64,000 bases of DNA. Source: Roseibium suaedae. Lineage in GTDB: Bacteria > Pseudomonadota > Alphaproteobacteria > Rhizobiales > Stappiaceae. The notes under the pieces were generated by a model. It made no database searches. It was given only the letters and a program-made list of their open reading frames with translations, and was not told where the DNA came from. Location of the stretch: positions 284,870 to 348,869 of the forward strand of contig NZ_FRBW01000005.1 of the NCBI RefSeq assembly GCF_900142725.1, in the 5' to 3' direction. This document shows, in pieces, positions 49,666-59,039 of this stretch (the stretch's first letter is position 1; each line of letters begins with the position of its first letter). Both the position numbers and the translations under genes were made by a program.

Positions 49666-51177
49666 TCACGCTACGTCGAGACGCAGCACGTGATAGGAAA
49701 GGGGGCGCAGCTTGCCCTTCAGCTTTCCATCCTCGACGCCCACGCCGCTGCCACGGGTCGGCACGACCTTGTCCTGCGTGATGGGACCGTTGGTTTCGCT
49801 CAGGTCATGACCTTCCATAGCGATGTGGTCAGCCAGGGTCGGGTTCGCAAAACCATGCAGCGAGACGTCAAGATCCGCAGACTCGGTTAGGTGGCGATTG
49901 ACGAAGAAGAGCGTCAGCTTGCCAGCTTCCTTGTCGTGCACGCCGGCAACATCGAGATAGCTGACATCATTGGCGACACTGCAATCGTAAGTGCCGGCAT
50001 CGACAGCGATGTTGAGCGCATCACCGCGTCCATAAAGCGATGCGAACTGATACGGGTAATAGATGGTTTGGCGCCAGGCGGGGCCGCCCTTTTCCGCGCG
50101 GATCGGCGCAATCACATTGACCAGCTGGGCGATACAGGCAATCCGCACCCGGTCGGAGCGGCGGATGAACTCGTTCAGAAGGCCCGCAACGAAGAGCGCG
50201 TCCTCGAAATTGTAGTTCTCTTCGAGAAGCGCCGGGGCTTCCGGCCAGTCCCATTCCTTGATGCGGCGGCCATCTTCCTCGCGGATGTGATACCAGACGT
50301 TCCATTCATCGAAGCAGATATGAACGTCGTTCTTGGCGCGCTTCTTGGCCTTCACATAGTCAATCACGCCACCGATAGTCTGGATGTAGCGGCCGGTTTC
50401 CTCGATCTTGCCGAAATAGTTGAGCGTGTCCTTGCTCTTGTTGCCGAAATATTTGTGCAGCGAGATGTAGTCGACATTCTCGTAGCACTCCTCCAGCACT
50501 TCGCGCTCCCATTCGGGATAGGTCGGCATGCCGTCGTTGGAGCTGCCACAGACAATCGTCTCGATGGTCGGGTCGAAGCCCTTGAAGGCCTTAGCGGTTT
50601 CGTTGGCCAGCCGCCCATACTCGGTGGCAACCTTGTGGCCAATCTGCCAGGGGCCGTCCATTTCGTTGCCCAGGCACCACATCTTCACGCCGTAGGGCGC
50701 CTCACGGCCGTTGCCGCGGCGCTTGTCAGACCAGGTAGTTCCACCGGGAAAGTTGACATATTCGAGGAAGTTGCGGGCGTCTTCCAGACCGCGGGATCCG
50801 AGATTGACCGCCAGCATCATGTCGATACCGGCCTCTTCCGCCCAGATCGCGAAGTCGTCGATACCGACCTGGTTGGTTTCCTTGCAACGCCAAGCCAGAT
50901 CCAAACGCACGGGGCGCTGGTCTTTCGGACCGAGACCATCTTCCCAATTGTAGGCAGAGACGAAATTGCCGCCCGGATAGCGGATGGCAGGGATCTTCAG
51001 GTCCTTCACAAACTTCAGGACGTCCTTGCGGAACCCATGGGCATCGGCTTCCGGATGCCCAGGTTCGTAGATACCGGAATAGATCGCCCGGCCCATATGT
51101 TCGATGAAGGCGGAATACAGCCGCTCGTCGATTGTACTAATCCGGAAATCCCGGTGCACGACAACACGTGCTTTCAT
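49666..51177 (-). CDS. Alpha-L-arabinofuranosidase, GH51
   Basis: A 503-residue GH51 enzyme of the intracellular type. The (beta/alpha)8 domain carries the acid/base glutamate in WCLGNEMDGPW and the nucleophile glutamate in CFDEWNVWY; YPGGNFVSAYNWEDG is another GH51 hallmark. A C-terminal beta-sandwich completes the length. No signal peptide, so it acts on imported arabinosides, releasing L-arabinose. It heads the operon that also encodes the sugar ABC transporter. Its promoter contains a palindrome also found before the arsR gene. Confidence 0.95.
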   Translation of the reverse strand: MKARVVVHRDFRISTIDERLYSAFIEHMGRAIYSGIYEPGHPEADAHGFRKDVLKFVKDLKIPAIRYPGGNFVSAYNWEDGLGPKDQRPVRLDLAWRCKETNQVGIDDFAIWAEEAGIDMMLAVNLGSRGLEDARNFLEYVNFPGGTTWSDKRRGNGREAPYGVKMWCLGNEMDGPWQIGHKVATEYGRLANETAKAFKGFDPTIETIVCGSSNDGMPTYPEWEREVLEECYENVDYISLHKYFGNKSKDTLNYFGKIEETGRYIQTIGGVIDYVKAKKRAKNDVHICFDEWNVWYHIREEDGRRIKEWDWPEAPALLEENYNFEDALFVAGLLNEFIRRSDRVRIACIAQLVNVIAPIRAEKGGPAWRQTIYYPYQFASLYGRGDALNIAVDAGTYDCSVANDVSYLDVAGVHDKEAGKLTLFFVNRHLTESADLDVSLHGFANPTLADHIAMEGHDLSETNGPITQDKVVPTRGSGVGVEDGKLKGKLRPLSYHVLRLDVA

Positions 51178-51194
51178 AAACGCTCTCCCAACTA

Positions 51195-51211
51195 TATCTA
51201 TAAATCAGATA
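51195..51211 (-). promoter_or_regulatory. ArsR-type operator candidate before the arabinofuranosidase gene
   Basis: TATCTATAAATCAGATA, an imperfect 17-nt palindrome 17 nt upstream of the start at 51177. It matches 13 of 17 positions of the perfect palindrome before arsR at 52290-52306 (common pattern TATCnAnAAATnnGATA). Confidence 0.6.
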
Positions 51212-51323
51212 TAAATCTGAATTTACGATAAGAATGTGATGGAGAATGTTTTTGTCAAGCGCATAAGTTGTTGCATTGCAACCGGCAGTCGGAAAATCGA
51301 CGGATTGAGACTTGGTAAATCTA

Positions 51324-52253
51324 TCAAGATCGCTTGTGCAGGCGCAGCAAAATGTCCTGATCATAATTTCCAAACCCGCGACCAAAGACGTTGATCCCGC
51401 CGGGGTGACGCCCGTCTGCCTTGACCTCGATCTTCAAGCGGACCGAACGGTGGTCGTCCAGCTCCAGCTCTGCCGCTGTGACATCGGAAATCTTGTGCCC
51501 GTCCACAAACGTGCCCAGCGGTCCTACGCTCCAGGTCTTCAGCATACCGTATTGCGACCCGGACAGCTTCCACCAGTCAGGGGTATAGGTGCCGCGCTTG
51601 TCACCGAAATCCCCCGGAGAAGTCCAGACTCCCAACTCTTTGCCGTTAATTGACAAGACGATGTCAGAGGGCCAGTTGCTCATGGTTCCGGGAACTTCGG
51701 AACTGACCTCGATGACCACATCGAGGCTTTCGATTCCGGAACCGGTCAGCTTGGCGTTGTTGGGGAACTGGTATTCGATGAAGCCACTGGTAAACCAAAG
51801 CAAAGCAGCTTTCATGCGGTCCGGGTCCATGAAGGTTTCAGGCACGTCCAACAAGCCAATTATGCCTTCGGTCGAGCAGATTCCGCAGGGCCCGGTAACC
51901 TGGCTGTTGGTGTAGAGGCCGAGCGGCATGGAGACTTCGATCTGGTTCGGCTGGACCTTCTCTTCGGCTGTGCGGAACGCAAGGATCACCTCGTCATAGA
52001 CCGGATAGCAAATCTTCTGGCTGCCCTTCCGCGCCTTGAGGACCTCTGTCCTAATGAGCCCTACTTCCTGCAGGATCTGCAGGTGCGAGGAGACGGAAGA
52101 CTGCGGCATGCCCGCAGCCCGTGCCAGCGCATTGACGTTCATACCGGGATCGCGGGAGAGTTCACGCAGGAGCTGCAATCGGGTTTGAGAGGCGATGGCC
52201 TTAAGGATGTCTGCGTCCTTGTCGAGATCAATGACGAGGAAGTTCCGGCTCAT
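51324..52253 (-). CDS. ArsR-family winged-helix regulator with a large C-terminal domain
   Basis: A 309-residue protein. The first ~90 residues are an ArsR-like winged helix: ILKAIASQTRLQLLRELS, NVNALARAAGMPQSSVSSHLQILQ, then the wing VLKARKGSQKICYPVYDE. The remaining ~210 residues form a beta-rich domain, with GPCGICSTEG near residue 125 and repeated W/G-rich strands, that is unlike classic metal-sensing ArsR proteins and may bind a carbohydrate. Start at 52253 after AAGGG. It precedes the arabinofuranosidase operon in the same direction; similar palindromes before both genes support control of that operon and of itself. Confidence 0.8.
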   Translation of the reverse strand: MSRNFLVIDLDKDADILKAIASQTRLQLLRELSRDPGMNVNALARAAGMPQSSVSSHLQILQEVGLIRTEVLKARKGSQKICYPVYDEVILAFRTAEEKVQPNQIEVSMPLGLYTNSQVTGPCGICSTEGIIGLLDVPETFMDPDRMKAALLWFTSGFIEYQFPNNAKLTGSGIESLDVVIEVSSEVPGTMSNWPSDIVLSINGKELGVWTSPGDFGDKRGTYTPDWWKLSGSQYGMLKTWSVGPLGTFVDGHKISDVTAAELELDDHRSVRLKIEVKADGRHPGGINVFGRGFGNYDQDILLRLHKRS

Positions 52254-52289
52254 GGAATACCCTTGCTTTGTATTCTGTTTGTCTATTTG

Positions 52290-52306
52290 TATCGAAAAAT
52301 TCGATA
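52290..52306 (-). promoter_or_regulatory. Perfect palindrome, likely arsR autoregulatory operator
   Basis: TATCGAA-AAA-TTCGATA: 7-bp arms with a 3-nt centre, 37 nt upstream of the arsR-type gene start (52253). Shared pattern with 51195-51211. Confidence 0.65.
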
Positions 52307-52521
52307 AAGACAATCCGGCTTTGGGCACATGTCGACTGAACGCAAACAGGCAGTCTGCTTGTAGGCTTCTGAAGGCCGCAGGCCGCAGGCCGCAAGGGGC
52401 TGGGAAGCAGTGTGTCTTGATCAGGCCGCACAGCGACGGGACGGGGTTCCTTGCGCCAGCTTTCACTCTTGCAGCGTTCGTCAGTGCAAGACGGATGGAA
52501 CTCAAGCCAAGTGTGATTTAT

Positions 52522-52574
52522 TCCTGATTGATAACCTATTTGCTTTAAACAGAACTTGCGCTTTGGAATAGCGC
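52522..52574. repeat. 53-nt repeat, copy A
   Basis: Same orientation and 44/53 identical, without gaps, to 63474-63526. Shared blocks include TGATAACCTATT and GGAATAGCGC. The reverse strand of both copies reads through a common peptide-like pattern (AIPK..F.LK.IGYQ.G). Weaker similarity seems to extend about 60 nt to the left in both places. Confidence 0.6.
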
Positions 52575-52967
52575 ATCCATACAACTTTGACATTGATTAG
52601 CATCAGACGGACAGGAAGTGTCGTATCTCGAACTGGCCCAACCTTCGCATTACTAAATGGCGGCGTTTCATTTCATTCAAATCCATCACGAGATAGAATT
52701 TTATATTTCAGTCTATCCTAGCAGGTGCAACGCCGCTACAAGGCGCTATTATGCACTATCTAATTGGATTATAATGTTGTTTGCCAAATTTGGCAGCATG
52801 ATAAGGCCATATAAGGACCGTCCTTTTCTTATAGTATTCCGTTCGTGCAATGTGGTGTCTTCCCGGTCGGCATCATGAAATGAAGTGGCTCAAAACCCTC
52901 GCCGATAGCCGTTCCGGGCAATTCACATTTGTCAGTCCTCCTCCAAAAACGTCAGGATTTCCGAAGA

Positions 52968-53747
52968 ATGACCGTGCCCTTTCGCCTTGCCGCCTGTGCC
53001 GAGATGCTCTGGCAGGACAAACCCATCGAGTGGCGTGCCGCAAGGCTGGCAGATCTGGGCTTTTCCGTCGGTCTCTGGAACTGGCCGGAGCATGATCTGG
53101 CCAAGCTTGAAAAGTCCGGCGCAAACTTCACCATCATGAACGGGTTTCTGGAGGGCAGCCTTGCGGATGACGCAGGCGCGGAACGTCTTCTGGCAACGGC
53201 CCTTGAAACCGCTCAGGTCGGAAAACGGCTTGGCGTCGAACGTCTGAACCTGCTCGGCACATGTCTTGGAGAGGGCGGCCTGCCGGTCGTCAGAACGCAT
53301 GCGGTGACCGGAGCCATGTGGCTGAAGGCCCGCGACACCTTGAACCGCGTCTGCGACATGGCGGAGAAGGAAGGGGTGGTCTTCACGCTGGAAAACCTCA
53401 ACCCGCTAGATCATCCGGACTGTCCCTTTGCCACCACGTCAGATGTCCTCGCGCTGGTGTCATCGATCAACCGGCCGGAGCTGCGGATCAACATCGACCT
53501 CTATCACACGCAGATCGGCGAGGGAGACCTTATCCGCTGGTGTGAAAAGTGCCTGCCGTGGATCGGCGAGGTCCAGGTGGCCGATAATCCTGGCCGGTGC
53601 GAACCCGGAACCGGTGAAATCGCCTTTGCAGGGGTGGCCAAGGCCCTCGACCGGATGGGTTACACCGGAATGGTGACGCTGGAGGCCTATGCGGCGGGCG
53701 ATCCGGATGCGGCACTTGAGGCCTTCCGGACAGCTTTCACACTCTGA
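52968..53747 (+). CDS. Hydroxypyruvate isomerase-family TIM-barrel protein
   Basis: A 259-residue xylose-isomerase-like TIM barrel of the Hyi/OtnI family. Metal/active-site segments: TLENLN (Glu ~141), NIDLYHTQIGEG, GEVQVADNPGRCEPGTGEI and the final glutamate in VTLEAYA. The family isomerises hydroxypyruvate to tartronate semialdehyde or 2-oxo-tetronates. ATG at 52968, with AGGA upstream. It stands alone, ending at a 15-bp bidirectional terminator shared with the convergent peptide-type ABC operon. Confidence 0.85.
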   Translation: MTVPFRLAACAEMLWQDKPIEWRAARLADLGFSVGLWNWPEHDLAKLEKSGANFTIMNGFLEGSLADDAGAERLLATALETAQVGKRLGVERLNLLGTCLGEGGLPVVRTHAVTGAMWLKARDTLNRVCDMAEKEGVVFTLENLNPLDHPDCPFATTSDVLALVSSINRPELRINIDLYHTQIGEGDLIRWCEKCLPWIGEVQVADNPGRCEPGTGEIAFAGVAKALDRMGYTGMVTLEAYAAGDPDAALEAFRTAFTL

Positions 53748-53770
53748 CAAGCAAGTTCAGAGCAGACATA

Positions 53771-53813
53771 AAAAGACCCGCTCTGACACATGGCCAGAGC
53801 GGGTCTTTTCCTT
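53771..53813. terminator. Bidirectional rho-independent terminator
   Basis: Perfect 15-bp stem AAAAGACCCGCTCTG (53771-53785) / CAGAGCGGGTCTTTT (53795-53809), 9-nt loop. A-run and T-run flank it, between the convergent hyi-like gene and the ABC operon end. Confidence 0.92.
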
Positions 53814-53869
53814 ATTCCTAGCGGCGGCCCTATCGATCCGAGCCGGTCAGAAACAGCAGTTCTGCCGGT

Positions 53870-54607
53870 TTACAGATAACTCGCTTCGAACAGCTGCTTG
53901 GAATAGGCGTGATGGGTCTCGCCGCGCGCAAGGTCCGACTTGTCGAGTTCATCGACGAACAGACCGTCCTTCATCACCAGCACCCGGTCGCACATGTGGG
54001 CAATAACGGCGAGGTCGTGACTGACCAGAACATAGGTGAGGCCGCGTTCTTCGCGCAGGTCCGCAAGGAGGTTCAGCACTTCCGCCTGCACCGACACATC
54101 GAGCGCCGAGGTTGGCTCGTCGAGCAACAGCACCTCCGGTTCGAGCATCAGGGCCCGGGCAATGGCGACACGCTGGCGCTGCCCGCCGGAAAGCTCATGC
54201 GGGAAACGCTCGGCGAAGGCAGCCGGTAGGCCGACCTGTTCGAGGGCAGGGGCAACGCGGTCCCAGCCTTCGCCGGTCTTCATGGCGCGCGCTGGCTCAG
54301 CCAGAACGCGCTCGATACGGTGGCGCGGATGGATCGAGCCATAGGGATCCTGAAACACCATTTGCGCCAGCGTCAGATGCTCCCGGCTGCGCACCCGCTC
54401 CACCGGCTGACCGTTCAGACGGATTTCGCCTTCCCAGTGGCGGTCCAGCCCTGCGAGTGAACGCAGCACGGTGGACTTGCCGCAGCCCGATTCCCCGACG
54501 ATGCCGAGGGTTTCTCCCTTGGCAACCTGGAAGGAAACGCCCTTGACCACCTGCTTGCGGCGCTCGCCGCTGCCAAAGGACACGGAGAGATTGCTGACTT
54601 CGATCAT
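53870..54607 (-). CDS. dppF: Peptide/oligosaccharide-type ABC transporter ATPase (DppF/OppF)
   Basis: A 245-residue ATPase: Walker A GESGCGKST near residue 38, signature LSGGQRQR, Walker [13 protein letters not shown], switch SHDLAVIAHM. It is short for DppF (usually over 300) because the C-terminal extension with the Fe-S-like cysteine tail is lacking. It starts with a 4-nt overlap with the DppD-like gene. Together with DppD it energises the BC permease pair. Last gene of the 58982-53870 operon. Confidence 0.92.
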   Translation of the reverse strand: MIEVSNLSVSFGSGERRKQVVKGVSFQVAKGETLGIVGESGCGKSTVLRSLAGLDRHWEGEIRLNGQPVERVRSREHLTLAQMVFQDPYGSIHPRHRIERVLAEPARAMKTGEGWDRVAPALEQVGLPAAFAERFPHELSGGQRQRVAIARALMLEPEVLLLDEPTSALDVSVQAEVLNLLADLREERGLTYVLVSHDLAVIAHMCDRVLVMKDGLFVDELDKSDLARGETHHAYSKQLFEASYL

Positions 54608-55446
54608 GGACGGGGCTCCAGTGCATCGATGGCGGGGCGGTCAAGCACCTGCAGGCGCCGCACCGGCTTGCGCGGGTCGGGCATGGCTGCGATCAGGCCG
54701 CGGGTGTAGGGGTGCTGGGCATCTTCGAGCCGGGTCAAGGTCTCGACGACCCGCCCCTTGTACATGACCAGAATGCGCTGGCAGAAAGCCGCCACCATGC
54801 GAATGTCGTGGCTGATCAGCATGAGGCCGGAATTGTTCTCACGCACCAGTTCATCCAGAAGCTCAAGCACATCGCCGCGCACACTGACGTCAAGCGCCGA
54901 GGTCGGCTCGTCGGCAACCACCAGGCGGGGCTTGGCCAGAAGCATCATGGCAATCATCACGCGCTGGCCCATGCCGCCAGAAATCTGGTGAGGATAGAGC
55001 TCCATCACACGTTCGACGTCCGAAATACGTACGCGGGCGAGCATTTCGGCAGCCTTGGCGTAGGCCTCTTTCTTGCCGATCTTCTGGTGAAGAAGCGCGG
55101 CTTCCGCCACCTGCTTGCCAACCGTCAGCACCGGGTTCAGCGAATAGCGCGGGTCCTGCATGATCAGCGACATGCGATTGCCGCGCAGGCTGCGCATCTC
55201 GCGTTCAGAGCGGGTGAGAAGGGGTGCGCCATCAAAGTCCAGTTGATCGGCCTCCACCTTCGCCGCGCTAGGCAGAAGCCGCATGATCGCACGCCCGAGG
55301 GTAGATTTCCCCGAACCGGACTCACCGACGATGCCGAGGCGTTCCGTTCCAAGGTCGAAGCTCACGCCATCCACAGCGTGGATTTTGGAACGGGCAAAGC
55401 GCACCGTCAGATTTCGGACGGTCAGGACGGTCTCAGGAGCGGGCAT
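54604..55446 (-). CDS. dppD: Peptide/oligosaccharide-type ABC transporter ATPase (DppD/OppD)
   Basis: A 280-residue ATPase: Walker [10 protein letters not shown], Walker [13 protein letters not shown] and switch [10 protein letters not shown]. The signature segment reads ISGGMGQR rather than LSGGQRQR, as in many DppD proteins. [15 protein letters not shown] near the C-terminus is characteristic of this subfamily. It overlaps the permease gene by 14 nt and the DppF gene by 4 nt. Confidence 0.93.
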   Translation of the reverse strand: MPAPETVLTVRNLTVRFARSKIHAVDGVSFDLGTERLGIVGESGSGKSTLGRAIMRLLPSAAKVEADQLDFDGAPLLTRSEREMRSLRGNRMSLIMQDPRYSLNPVLTVGKQVAEAALLHQKIGKKEAYAKAAEMLARVRISDVERVMELYPHQISGGMGQRVMIAMMLLAKPRLVVADEPTSALDVSVRGDVLELLDELVRENNSGLMLISHDIRMVAAFCQRILVMYKGRVVETLTRLEDAQHPYTRGLIAAMPDPRKPVRRLQVLDRPAIDALEPRP

Positions 55447-56335
55447 GGCGGGGATCCAGAATGTCGCGGAGCGTGTCGCCGACGAGATTGAAGGCCAGGC
55501 TGGTGAGAAGAATGGCGATGCCGGGCATGACCGCGACCCACCAGTTGTCGAGCATGAAGCGGCGGCCGCTCGAGATCATCGCGCCCCATTCGGGGGCAGG
55601 GGGCTGCGCGCCAAGGCCCAGGAAGCCGAGCGCGGCGGCGGTCAGGATGATCCCGGCCATGTTGAGCGTCAGACGCACGACAACGGAAGGAATGCACATC
55701 GGAGCGATGTAGAGGAACAGCAGCCGGAGCGGCGAGGCGCCGTAGAGACGGGCTGCTGCGACATAGTCCGTGTTGCGGACGATCAGGGTTTCCGCGCGTG
55801 CCAGACGAGCAATAGGGGGCCAACCGGTCAGGGAGATGGCGATGATCGCCGTCTGAAGGCCTGCACCGATGGCAGCGGCAAAGGCCAGCGCCAGGATCAG
55901 CGAAGGAAAAGACAGCACGATGTCGGTGAAACGCATCAGGATTGCATCCGTTCGGCCGCCCGCGAAACCGGCGACGATCCCGATCAACATGCCAATCGGC
56001 CCGACAATCAGCGACACGGCCAAAACGGTCTGGATGGTGATGCGGGTGCCGTAGATCAGGCGGGAGAGAATGTCGCGGCCGAATTCGTCCGTACCAGCCC
56101 AGTGCGCCCAGCTTGGCGGCAGAAGGGCCTGCTCCAGGTTCTGGGTCGAAGGGCTGTAGGGCGCGATCAAGGGCGCAAAAATCGCCACGATCACGAGCAG
56201 GGACAGCACAAGAAAGCCGAGCATGCCGACCGGCTCGTGGGAAAGCTTGTCGAGGGCATTGCCAAGGCTGCGGCGAAGCCGTGAGAGCATCAGGCCGGAC
56301 TTGCCGCGGGCAGGAGACGTGGAGGCGAGGCTCAT
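55433..56335 (-). CDS. dppC: Peptide/oligosaccharide-type ABC transporter permease (DppC)
   Basis: A 300-residue inner-membrane permease with six helices. Family motifs: HWAGTDEFGRDILSRLIYGTRI near residue 75 and the EAA-like loop near VAAARLYGASPLRLLFLYIAP. It pairs with the DppB-like permease, overlapping it by 4 nt (ATGA). Confidence 0.94.
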   Translation of the reverse strand: MSLASTSPARGKSGLMLSRLRRSLGNALDKLSHEPVGMLGFLVLSLLVIVAIFAPLIAPYSPSTQNLEQALLPPSWAHWAGTDEFGRDILSRLIYGTRITIQTVLAVSLIVGPIGMLIGIVAGFAGGRTDAILMRFTDIVLSFPSLILALAFAAAIGAGLQTAIIAISLTGWPPIARLARAETLIVRNTDYVAAARLYGASPLRLLFLYIAPMCIPSVVVRLTLNMAGIILTAAALGFLGLGAQPPAPEWGAMISSGRRFMLDNWWVAVMPGIAILLTSLAFNLVGDTLRDILDPRHARS

Positions 56336-57360
56336 GCGGTCACCTCACGGGTGCGCGGATCAAGCATCAGATAGGCAAGATCGGAGAAGAAATTGAGCAT
56401 CATGAAGATAAGTCCAATGATGAGCGTTCCGGCCACGACGGCATTCATGTCGCCGATCAAAAGGGCGTTGGTCATGTACTGACCGATGCCCGGCCAGGAG
56501 AACACCACTTCAGTGACTACGGCGCCTTCCAGAAGGCCGCCATAGGAAATGGCAAGCACGGTGACCAGCTGAACCGCGATGTTGGGAAGCAGATGCCCGG
56601 TCACGATGCGCCAGTTGGAAGCGCCCTTGGCGCGCGCGGCAATCACGTAGTCCTGATTGAGCTGCTCGAGCGTGAAGCTGCGGGTCATGCGCGTGATGTA
56701 GGCCATCGCCGAATAGGCCAGGATACAAGCCGGCAGAATGATGTGGCTGACCGCGTTCCAGAACACCTCATAGTCGCCCGCCAGCAGGCTGTCGACGAGC
56801 AGCAGGCCGGTCCTGGGTTCGATAAGGCCTTCCAGATAGATGTCGACCCGTCCGGGGCCGCCCACCCATGCCAGCGTTGCGTAGAAGACGACGAGGCCGA
56901 AGATGCCGAACCAGAATACCGGAATGGAATGGCCGACGAGGGAGATGACACGGGCGAACTGGTCGAACCAGCTGTCCCGGAAGAATGCAGCCGTCATGCC
57001 GAGAGGGACGCCAATCAGCGTCGAAAGCATGATGGCGAGTGTTGCCAGTTCAAGCGTCGCAGGGAAGGCAGCCGCGAGATCCTCGATAACGGGATTGCCG
57101 GTCAGGATCGCCTTGCCCAGATCGCCCTGCAGCAGCGAAGACAGATAGACGAAGAACTGCTGGTAGACAGGCAGGTCGAGCCCGAGCCGGGCCCGCATGG
57201 CGGCGAATGTGGCAGGGTCTGCCAATTCGCCGACAATGGCACCGACAGGATCGGTGGGAAGCACGCGGCCGATCACGAAGGTGACCACGAGGAGAAGGAA
57301 AAGGCTGACGAGCAACTGCCCGAAGCGCTTTCCGAGGTCGAGAAGAGAGAAGTCCTTCAT
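56332..57360 (-). CDS. dppB: Peptide/oligosaccharide-type ABC transporter permease (DppB)
   Basis: A 342-residue permease with six helices, N-terminal LLVVTFVIGRVLPTDPVGA, and the conserved EAA-type loop DYVIAARAKGASNWRIVTGHLLPN near residue 220. It forms the transmembrane pore with DppC. It follows the binding-protein gene by 26 nt, with no separating hairpin, unlike the other three binding-protein genes in this window. Confidence 0.94.
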   Translation of the reverse strand: MKDFSLLDLGKRFGQLLVSLFLLLVVTFVIGRVLPTDPVGAIVGELADPATFAAMRARLGLDLPVYQQFFVYLSSLLQGDLGKAILTGNPVIEDLAAAFPATLELATLAIMLSTLIGVPLGMTAAFFRDSWFDQFARVISLVGHSIPVFWFGIFGLVVFYATLAWVGGPGRVDIYLEGLIEPRTGLLLVDSLLAGDYEVFWNAVSHIILPACILAYSAMAYITRMTRSFTLEQLNQDYVIAARAKGASNWRIVTGHLLPNIAVQLVTVLAISYGGLLEGAVVTEVVFSWPGIGQYMTNALLIGDMNAVVAGTLIIGLIFMMLNFFSDLAYLMLDPRTREVTA

Positions 57361-57386
57361 GATCGGCCGATTAGCTCTGGTTCGTG

Positions 57387-58982
57387 TCAGTCGGTCTTGG
57401 TGACGGCTTCAAGGCGTGTCAGACCCCACGGATGGGCGTCATAGCCATGAATGCGTGCGCTCAGGACAAGCGGTTCGAACCGCTCGAACATGGGGAACAC
57501 GGCCGGGCTGGAAGCGATGAAGTCCTTCTGCAGCTGCTCGACCATCGGAAGGCGCTTAGAGGCGTCCAGCTCCTGGGTTGCCTTGACCCGAAGGGCATGC
57601 ATCTCGGAGATGTCCCAGTCGGACCGCCAGACGAAGTTGCCAGCATTGTTGGCGGCTGCCGAGTTGTCCGGGTTGTTGGTGAAGTTGTCCAGAGAGCCCA
57701 GTGCGGTCGGCTCGGTCGCAGAGGTCTGCGGCATGAGCAGGTCGAAATCACGGGCGCGATGCTGGGCGACGATTTCAGCGCCACTGCCCTGGATCACGTC
57801 AACCTTGATGCCGAGTTCGGCAAGGTTGGCCTGAATAGCGGTGGCAATGTCGACGCGCGGCGGCTGGGCGATGGTCTTGATGGTCAAAGAGAAACCATCC
57901 GGATATCCGGCCTTGGCCAGCAGTTCCTTGCCTTCCTCAGGGCGGAACGACCAATCCGGATTCTCGATGGCGCCTTCCCAATCCTGCGGGGCCGGAACGT
58001 TGCGGGCGCGGCCATAGGGACCAACGATGGTCTTGGCGATGCCGGCATAATCAATGCCATAGGCAGCGATGATCCGGCGGACTTCCGGATTGTTCAGCGG
58101 CTCGCGGCCCGCATTCATGGCCAGCGCATAGAAGCCGCCGGTCTTTGCCTTGTCGATGACAAAGTCTTCCTTGCCTTCAAACGAGCGGACATCCGGTGCC
58201 GTTAGGGCGTTTGCGATATCGATGTCACCACGTTCCAGCATCAGGCGGGCGGCCTGGCTTTCAGGCACATGGCGGAACAGCACGCGCTTCATAGCGGGCT
58301 TTTCGCCCCAGAAATTCGGGGTGGCTTCCAGCAGGACCAGCTCATTGGGCGACCAGCGGCGGACCTTGAAAGCCCCGGAGCCTGCGGTGTTGGTGCGCAG
58401 CCATTCGTTGCCATAGTCGTTATTGGAAACGTGCTTCAGCACTTCGACACTGTCGACGACACTGCCCGGGCCGTTGGACATGCGGTAGAGCAGGGCTTCA
58501 GGAATGACCGGCACCGCGAAATCGACGCGCAGGGTGCGTTCATCGACCGCCTTGATCAGGCTTTCCGCATTGTCGCCATTGAAGCCGAAGGTCTTGAGAC
58601 CGGCGGCGGCCGACTGGTTGAGCTTGAACAGGCGAACCAGCGAGAAGGCGGCGTCTGCAGCCGTTACCGGGTTGCCGGAGGCGAACTTGGCGTCGCGCAG
58701 GTGGAAGGTGATGCCGGTGTCATCAATGTCCCAGCTTTCCGCGAGCTGGCCGTAGATCTCGCTGGTTTCCGGGTTGAAGGCAATCAGACGGTCATAGGCG
58801 TTCGCCAGAATTTCCATGGTCTTGGCGTCCGAACCCTGCTGCGGGTCCAGGGAAATGACCTGTGCGAGGGACGTGCCGACAACGAGCTGGTCGTTGGGCG
58901 TCGCGGCCCAGGTTGGGGATGACACTGCAGCAATGGCAAGCAGCGCTGCGCCTGCGATCAGGCGCTTCGAAACATGCTTCAT
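57387..58982 (-). CDS. dppA: ABC transporter family 5 solute-binding protein (peptide/oligosaccharide type)
   Basis: A 531-residue SBP_bac_5 protein. It starts at 58982 after a GGAGG and has a signal peptide of about 29 residues (ending SPTWAA). Diagnostic stretches: LDPQQGSDAKTMEILANAYDRLI, LAESWDIDDTGITFHLRDAKF and GSGAFKVRRWSPNELVLLEATPNFWG. This family binds peptides but also opines and oligosaccharides. Because the divergent operon encodes sugar enzymes and shares a promoter motif, an oligosaccharide or glycoside ligand is plausible (inference). First gene of the operon. Confidence 0.92.
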   Translation of the reverse strand: MKHVSKRLIAGAALLAIAAVSSPTWAATPNDQLVVGTSLAQVISLDPQQGSDAKTMEILANAYDRLIAFNPETSEIYGQLAESWDIDDTGITFHLRDAKFASGNPVTAADAAFSLVRLFKLNQSAAAGLKTFGFNGDNAESLIKAVDERTLRVDFAVPVIPEALLYRMSNGPGSVVDSVEVLKHVSNNDYGNEWLRTNTAGSGAFKVRRWSPNELVLLEATPNFWGEKPAMKRVLFRHVPESQAARLMLERGDIDIANALTAPDVRSFEGKEDFVIDKAKTGGFYALAMNAGREPLNNPEVRRIIAAYGIDYAGIAKTIVGPYGRARNVPAPQDWEGAIENPDWSFRPEEGKELLAKAGYPDGFSLTIKTIAQPPRVDIATAIQANLAELGIKVDVIQGSGAEIVAQHRARDFDLLMPQTSATEPTALGSLDNFTNNPDNSAAANNAGNFVWRSDWDISEMHALRVKATQELDASKRLPMVEQLQKDFIASSPAVFPMFERFEPLVLSARIHGYDAHPWGLTRLEAVTKTD

Positions 58983-59023
58983 AAAATCCTCCACTCCATA
59001 CCGATTGCGGCGTCTCTGCCGCT

Positions 59024-59039
59024 GATATGTCGTAATATG
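59024..59039 (-). promoter_or_regulatory. Shared promoter motif, dppA side
   Basis: On the reverse strand CATATTACGACATATC, 41 nt upstream of the dppA start. It is a CATAT direct repeat at 10-nt spacing and matches 14/16 the motif on the kdgD side. Confidence 0.55.

Larger units (their letters stand above)
52254..52967. other. Long AT-richer intergenic region
   Basis: 714 nt between arsR (reverse) and the hydroxypyruvate-isomerase-like gene (forward). It contains the arsR operator (52290-52306), an imperfect 53-nt repeat (52522-52574) whose partner is at 63474-63526, and an AT-rich stretch at about 52650-52840, lower in GC than the genes. I see no convincing gene. The lower GC may mark a transfer or insertion scar. 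Confidence 0.5.

Noticed and set aside
52657..52878. Short forward open frame in the AT-rich stretch before the hyi-like gene
   Set aside because: AT-rich, atypical composition and no domain; not enough to call a gene.
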